Part shown: positions 59,061-64,000 of the stretch, one piece after another
Layout of the letters: each line of letters opens with the position of its first letter
How positions within the stretch are numbered: position 1 is the stretch's first letter
Origin: Amyloporia xantha
Lineage: Eukaryota; Basidiomycota; Agaricomycetes; Polyporales; Adustoporiaceae
Assembly (NCBI GenBank): GCA_036971615.1
Contig: JAYKKR010000026.1
Location: 186,001 to 250,000 of the forward strand
Length of the DNA: 64,000 nucleotides
Direction of reading: 5' to 3'
Notes under the pieces: model-generated
Seen by the model: only the letters and a program-made list of their open reading frames with translations
The model's database searches: none
What the model was told of the DNA's origin: nothing
Made by a program: the position numbers and the translations under genes

Positions 59061-60867
59061 TTAGCGGATGCTGAGGATGCTGCTGCTGGTACTGCCGGTG
59101 CCCATCCTGCTCCCTTCTTTCGCCTCCTTACCTTTCTTCGCCTTGGGCACCTCCCACACACGCCAGAACTTCAGATTCTCGTCCCCCGCGCCCGTACACA
59201 CCACGTCGCCGTTCGGGCCTAGCGCACTCCAAAGCACACGCGAGTCGTGAGCGTCCCGGATCTCGATGACGCGCTCCATCGAGGGGTACGAGTGGATCAT
59301 TAGCGCATTCGTCGGATATCCATGGGTAGTGAAGAACTCTTTTCGGTGCGGCGACCACTGGATGGACGTGATCTGCGACGGTGTCGGGAGGGAATGCAGG
59401 CGCGCGCCTGTGGACGTATTCCAAATGTGCACCGTCGCATCCGATGTTCCTCCTCCTGAGGCTAAGAGTGATGGCTGCCACGGACACCATGCCACTGCCT
59501 GGAGGATCTGTGAGAGTCTGTTCATTATATTTGCCATATGCTACGCACCTTCACAGCTGCAGTGTGGTTCCGCTTCGTCCATCGTGCTGCAGACCTCGTC
59601 CCCGGCGTGACATCGCCGACTCGGCCGTCCCACACGTTCACAACATTGTCGTTGCCACCGCTTGCAAGCAGCTCTCCATCGCTCCGCCATTTGAGCCCGC
59701 ACACCTCGCCTTGATGCCCAACCATCTCACCGACCTTGTGCCGCGCCACACGTACATCATGGTGCCAGATACTGCCGTCGCCGCAGCCGGAGGTCAAGAG
59801 GTGTTGATACCACGACAAGCACGCTACCTGTGTCACATGCCCCGTCATAGTCCGCAGCTTCGTCTGCGTCTCTACATCCCACAACTCGACCTCGCCCGTA
59901 CCCGTACCGACGCCCAAGAACTGTCCGTCGTTCGAGAAATCTACCGCCGCGACGTACGAGCCCTCCGGTGCCTCCCCCATATGCACCACATCTCCACTGT
60001 CTGCGCGCCAGAGGTATGTGTTTTCCGCCAGGGCAACGGCGAGCGTGTTCAACGAACTCCATGCAACGAGGTTCAAGTAGAAGTCATCCACCATGCCCGG
60101 CGCGTCGAGCACGCGCTCCGGTTGCGTCGCGATCTTGCGTCCCTTGCTCGTAGTGGTAGACGTAGAAGTCTGCAGCGCACCCGGGCGCGCGTAGAGCGGG
60201 CGCACAAGCTCTCGTGCCTGCGCAAGGAGTGGATCAGAGGAAGAGGCCGGCGGGGGCTCGTGGTAGGCGAGCACACGCCGGTTTAGAGGCACGCCGGTCG
60301 CTGCTGCGAGACGAGCAGTGTGCCCGGGAGAGGCAGACTGAGGGTTGAGCGACATCATGTCCAGCGTCGCGGCTACACTGTCTGTAGTATCTCGCGTAGT
60401 GATAAATCTGTCGCGAAGGTCCCGCTGTTCGTAGAGTGTTCGTCTAGCGAAATCACGAAACAAGCTGAATAGTAAGCACTTACTGTGGGCTGCGACTTTG
60501 ACCTCTTCTTCTCTGATTTTGGAGGGACATAGTCCCGCGTGATAACATCCAGTCTGCTCTCGACGCCACCCCTGCGAATGACACCCGCATTCGCTTGCCT
60601 TTGCAGACTCTCCGAAACTTGTATCGCGCCACTCGTCGTCCGCTTGATTGGTGAGACAGGCCTACTGGCCGCACGTTTGGCTGGCGACGCTGGCCTACTC
60701 GATAGGAACGGATTTATTGAGACATCTGCTCTAGACTTGCTGGGCGAATTATGAGCAGGAAAGCCGAGACTCAGCGCATTGAGACCTGTCGTAAGCGAAG
60801 GCGTCAGGGGAGTTTTTGTCTCTGAGCGAGAACGATGTCGCGAAGGTGTCTTGGGCAAGTAGGACAT
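59061..60867 (-). CDS. CDC20: Cdc20/Fizzy-type APC/C activator
   Basis: Three exons, 60867-60484, 60424-59549 and 59507-59061, give 568 residues. It loads substrates onto the anaphase-promoting complex at mitosis. The N-terminus is Ser/Pro-rich with KTPLTPSLTTGLNAL and SPAKRAASRPVSPIKR. A C-box-like DRFITTR follows the first splice; the usual motif is DRFIPxR, so Pro is replaced by Thr. WD40 blades follow: VAWSSLNTLAVALAENTYLW, VDFSNDGQFLGVGTGTGEVELWD, LASGGNDNVVNVWD, TDATVHIWNTSTG-like and CTGAGDENLKFWRV. The protein ends SILSIR, the C-terminal Ile-Arg tail that binds APC3. Cdc20 is preferred to Cdh1 from the GVIRRGGVESRLDVITRDYVPP block. Confidence 0.86.
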
Positions 60868-61201
60868 GATGGGGTGAAGGTGAACAAACGAGACGCTGCA
60901 CAGTGTCGGTGTCAAGAGCAACCTTTGAGCCGAGCGTGGCCATTTGGTTGAACATTCGATCATGTGATCGCGTGCGGGTCGCAGACTCAATCACAATTCA
61001 AAATAGCAAGGGCCCTCCGGGCAAGCCTGGCCACTGCTGGTAATGTTACGGACCCCAAGACAACCAACTGAGAAGTGCACCGTACACGTACGAGTCGTTT
61101 GCTGTCAACTAGTACGAATACATCTTTTGAATCATATGAGGTCACACCATATCTCAACAAACCAAGGTGACCGGTTCACACCAGACTTGATGAACCCCCC
61201 G
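60868..61201. promoter_or_regulatory. Upstream region of CDC20
   Basis: This 334-bp gap lies between the CDC20 start and the 3' end of the F-box gene, both minus strand. No other gene is seen. Confidence 0.4.
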
Positions 61202-63165
61202 CTAGTCATCGTTCATCCATGAATCCTCCACCCGCCTGAGTTCTTCTCCTATCCAGGTCGACACGGCAGCAGGATTTCCGTGGGTGCTTCTGAAGAATGC
61301 GAGTACCCCCCTGACGCTTTTGACGGTGTGCGTGTCAGCATCCCGCTCGACTTTCCACGACCATCGAACTGGTCGGGTACAGGTGTGCGCATCTGTGGGA
61401 TACCACACAAATTCTGATAGCATCGGGCATGCCTCCGCCATTCCCGTGACCACCCGCCTAACCACCGGCTCATGCATCCGTTCCCATGTGTTCATCAATA
61501 GGAAGTTGTCGTTTCCATGACCATGGATGTCAAACTCTGTACCATACACCATCTTCAAATCGTGAAGAATGCTGGCAATGGTCTCTCGAGGTTCAGCCAA
61601 ACGCACGAAGTTGAGGGTGACAGGTTCTCCGGCTTGAAAACGGTGGCTGGATATGTATTGGTTGTTGTAAGGCCACTTCCAAACCGGTGGAAGGACTCTA
61701 CGTAACAAAGGCACCACAGCACCTGCATTCCCGGACAGAGCCAGATGAGTCGATTCCCATTGGCACTCAGCCGGTATCCTCCAGCATAAAGATAGTTTGC
61801 GGAGGTGAGTCCATGCACCTAAAGCCGATGTTATTTTCTCCTGATAATTGTTAGGGTACGCGCTCAGCTTATGATTGGCACAGGAACCGAGATCTGAACT
61901 TACCATCACAGAAACAAAGGATCCTGTCAGTTGAGTAATGTCGTACACAAGGTGTAATTCCTGGAGAGTCTGCATGCGAGGCGCCAAGGAAAAAAACCTT
62001 GACAAGTCCATGACCGATGCCCCTGTGCTCTGCCAATACGGCTGGTTGTATATAGGAACAGCAAGTCCAGTGACCTCGAATCGACGGGCTCTTCCTGTTG
62101 TGTTCCCATACCAGTCGACGTCGGTGTGGTTGAATATTGGTGTTCGTGTGAATGCGAATGCTGTATGTGCCAAATGATGCTCATTGTCCGTGGCGTCAAG
62201 ATGACTAAAGAGCGGGTCGTTGTCGGTAGCAATGAACTGGTCATTTCCAGTGCTGTTACCCCATCTTCCGGTGCCATCTGCAAGAAGCAGCAGGCGAGCA
62301 AATGACAACATAGCTGGCCCGCGCAGACTAACATTGACCTCTCTCAGGTCGCGATGTCTGTCAATGAACCTATAAACATGCAACGGAGGGGCTGGCGACC
62401 ATTGTAGCGAAAAGATCCGCAGGTTTGGCAACGACACCCAGTCGCTGTTAGCTGCCCACCAGGAAGCCACTGGTGCATCGTGGATGTAGAGAGAGGTTAA
62501 GGAGGTGCTCGCCCGGTCGCCTTTGTAATTTTCACCTCCACGGTTGAGTACTCCTGTTACGTGCAGCCGCAGTGATTGCAACTGTTTCCAACTATCCAAC
62601 AGCGGGAACTGGCAGCTGCTATCCCACTGGATCTCGAGAGATGTGAGGAGTCTGCATGACTCCACGCACTTGAGTGTTTCAAGGTTCATTGCTGCATCGG
62701 CAATGACAAGGGTTCGCAGACTCTCGAAGGGTGCGCGAGGTAAAACAGACGGTATATCATACGGTGGATGTACCATGTATGAACTCCGAGGGAAAGGCAA
62801 ACCAACACGAAGATGCCTGTCAAATCAGTTATGTCCTGGGTGAGATGGTTTGGCCTGCATGGCATAAGCGTTGGCACTCACATGACACAGTTTGCATACC
62901 CATGGGCCTCGGATGAGAAAAGCTCAAGTATGTCCACGAGCTGTTCAGACGACGAGTAGGAAAGTTTACGGAAAACATACGGCACCAGAAGTGACCTCAG
63001 TCGTCGGCACTGGACAGACAACGCCTTCGCTGTGTAAAATCCAAGACCATACGTCCCCCGGCCTTCTCCGACGGCATATTCCGTTATTTCCAGGATGAGT
63101 TCCGGTGGCAGTCGGGTGAACAGATCTTGGCTGTGAACAAGACCACGATTTTGCTGCAATGACAC
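61202..63165 (-). CDS. F-box protein, first exon not identified
   Basis: Exons 63165-62882, 62816-61904 and 61840-61202 join in frame. The F-box is LFTRLPPELILEITEYAV, followed by LRSLLVPYVFRKL. LRR-like segments follow: FESLRTLVIADA, KQLQSLRLHVTG and LPNLRIFSLQW. The intron 61903-61841 (63 bp, GTAAGT to ATCAG) is in frame, so its retention would only add 21 residues. No ATG precedes the F-box in the first exon; a splice acceptor (TTGCAG) at about 63157-63152 suggests a short upstream coding exon that I could not place. It is the same broad family as the gene at 45896, but with little visible similarity outside the F-box. Confidence 0.65.
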
Positions 63166-63469
63166 GTGTTCCGGGGCCGGGCTCTGCTAATGAATGTAAG
63201 TTGGTTGTTTAATGCAAACACTGAGCGTGAAATGCTTTGTACCGATATCTTAACCAGCCTCAGAACAATGCAGTCACGCCACAAAGGGTAACTGAATCGG
63301 TCCTCAACATGGAGAGCGACGTGATGTCCTGTCAATATCAAAACTCCTCTAGTGGACCCTCGAACACAATAGATAGTGAACGATAGAGTTCGCCCAGCTA
63401 AATGCGTGTCGATTATATGATGCTTGGAGGCTACTAATAATAATTGAAAAGAAATCAATATCGGACCAA

Positions 63470-63854
63470 CTAAAACATGGCCATTGCCACTGTGTCACAC
63501 TGCTCACATTGCGTCGGGCGGTCACGGGCCCATTCAATGGCGTCTTGCCAGAGATGAACTATTTTTGCGATCACGTTTTCCACTTTGCCTGAATGGTCAT
63601 CTCTGGATGATGTCTTACAGGACGTGTCAGACTGCAGAACTTGGTTATGTTGACCACATAAGACATACCACATTGTTAATCGCACGACGTGCCCTGTCTG
63701 GCTGGCTAACCAGATGAATGGTCATTGTCAAGCTGTCACGCTGCACGTCTGACAGATCCAACAAGCTTGTGTCGATCGAGACTGAAAGACTGACTAGGAC
63801 GTCATAAAGCTGTTCTAACGTCGTAGGTACTGGCAGTTGCCCAAAGGGTTTCAT
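63470..63854 (-). CDS. Small hypothetical protein
   Basis: Two exons, 63854-63669 and 63631-63470, with a 37-bp intron (GTATGT to CTGCAG), give 115 residues. The start is MKPFGQLPVPTTLEQLYD; the second exon has VENVIAKIVHLWQDAIEWA and ends VAMAMF. No domain is recognised. The intron is at the lower size limit and the start could lie further upstream, so the model is tentative. An alternative is that this is the 5' part of the neighbouring F-box transcript. Confidence 0.4.
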
Positions 63855-64000
63855 CAGGTCAGTCAACTCATTTTAAACGTAAAACACGGGCAACACTGAC
63901 ACATGTCTTGTTCCACAATTCACGTCCTTGTTATTGTAAGCAGCGGTTATTTAACAGCTCGAATAGACAGACAGCAGGTGAACAATCAAAAGGGGCGGAT

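Noticed and set aside
59381..60286. 301-codon plus-strand ORF
   Set aside because: It lies antisense to the Cdc20 WD40 repeats and is rich in Arg/His with no recognisable domain.

Overview
The window is from a filamentous basidiomycete, most likely an Agaricomycete. Genes are split by many 45-65 bp GT-AG introns. It contains a KDZ transposase with a TET/JBP-type dioxygenase, a copper-fist regulator, LRR-like F-box proteins and fungal housekeeping genes. All gene models were spliced by eye from the sequence; no alignment or RNA data were available.

Positions 1-16561 are the right-hand part of a large KDZ (Kyakuja-Dileera-Zisupton) DNA transposon; its left end lies outside the window. In order it holds: a minus-strand element gene running off the left edge (1-2201), a plus-strand TET/JBP 2OG-Fe(II) dioxygenase (about 2935-3950), the minus-strand KDZ transposase (7600-4023, with one frameshift), and two tandem paralogous plus-strand genes of unknown function (A 7845-13666, B 14332-15089). 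It ends in an array of 76-bp repeats (about 15280-16440) and a terminus ending TGACTGAATGGGCTC at 16561. Gene A is split by a 5.04-kb foldback-type non-autonomous element (7963-12999). That element is flanked by the direct repeat CTGATAA and ends in the same 15 bases as the host element, so the neighbouring transposase probably moved it.

Positions 16562-18684 are a second graveyard of mobile DNA: a 351-bp solo LTR (16624-16974), then another LTR (17127-18327, TSD CTCAC) carrying a 615-bp hAT-like MITE (17509-18123, 8-bp TSD GCCTGGGG). An intron-containing tRNA-Pro(UGG) gene on the minus strand (18685-18766) marks the start of host sequence.

Positions 18985-63854 are mostly ordinary host genes: a small Cys-tailed protein, recyclin-1 (F-box plus Sec10-like), a conserved hypothetical, an ECM11-like protein, a hotdog thioesterase, an alpha/beta hydrolase, DUS3, enoyl-CoA hydratase, Hikeshi/OPI10, alanine aminotransferase, a copper-fist factor, RRP9/U3-55K, a second alpha/beta hydrolase (paralogue of the first), an F-box protein, a secreted PEBP-like protein, a SAP-domain relic, URB1/NPA1, a Cdc20-type APC/C activator, another F-box protein and a small hypothetical gene. 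DUS3, RRP9 and URB1 serve tRNA modification and ribosome assembly; ECHS1 and alanine aminotransferase are metabolic. I see no operon-like or biosynthetic-cluster logic here beyond shared divergent promoters.
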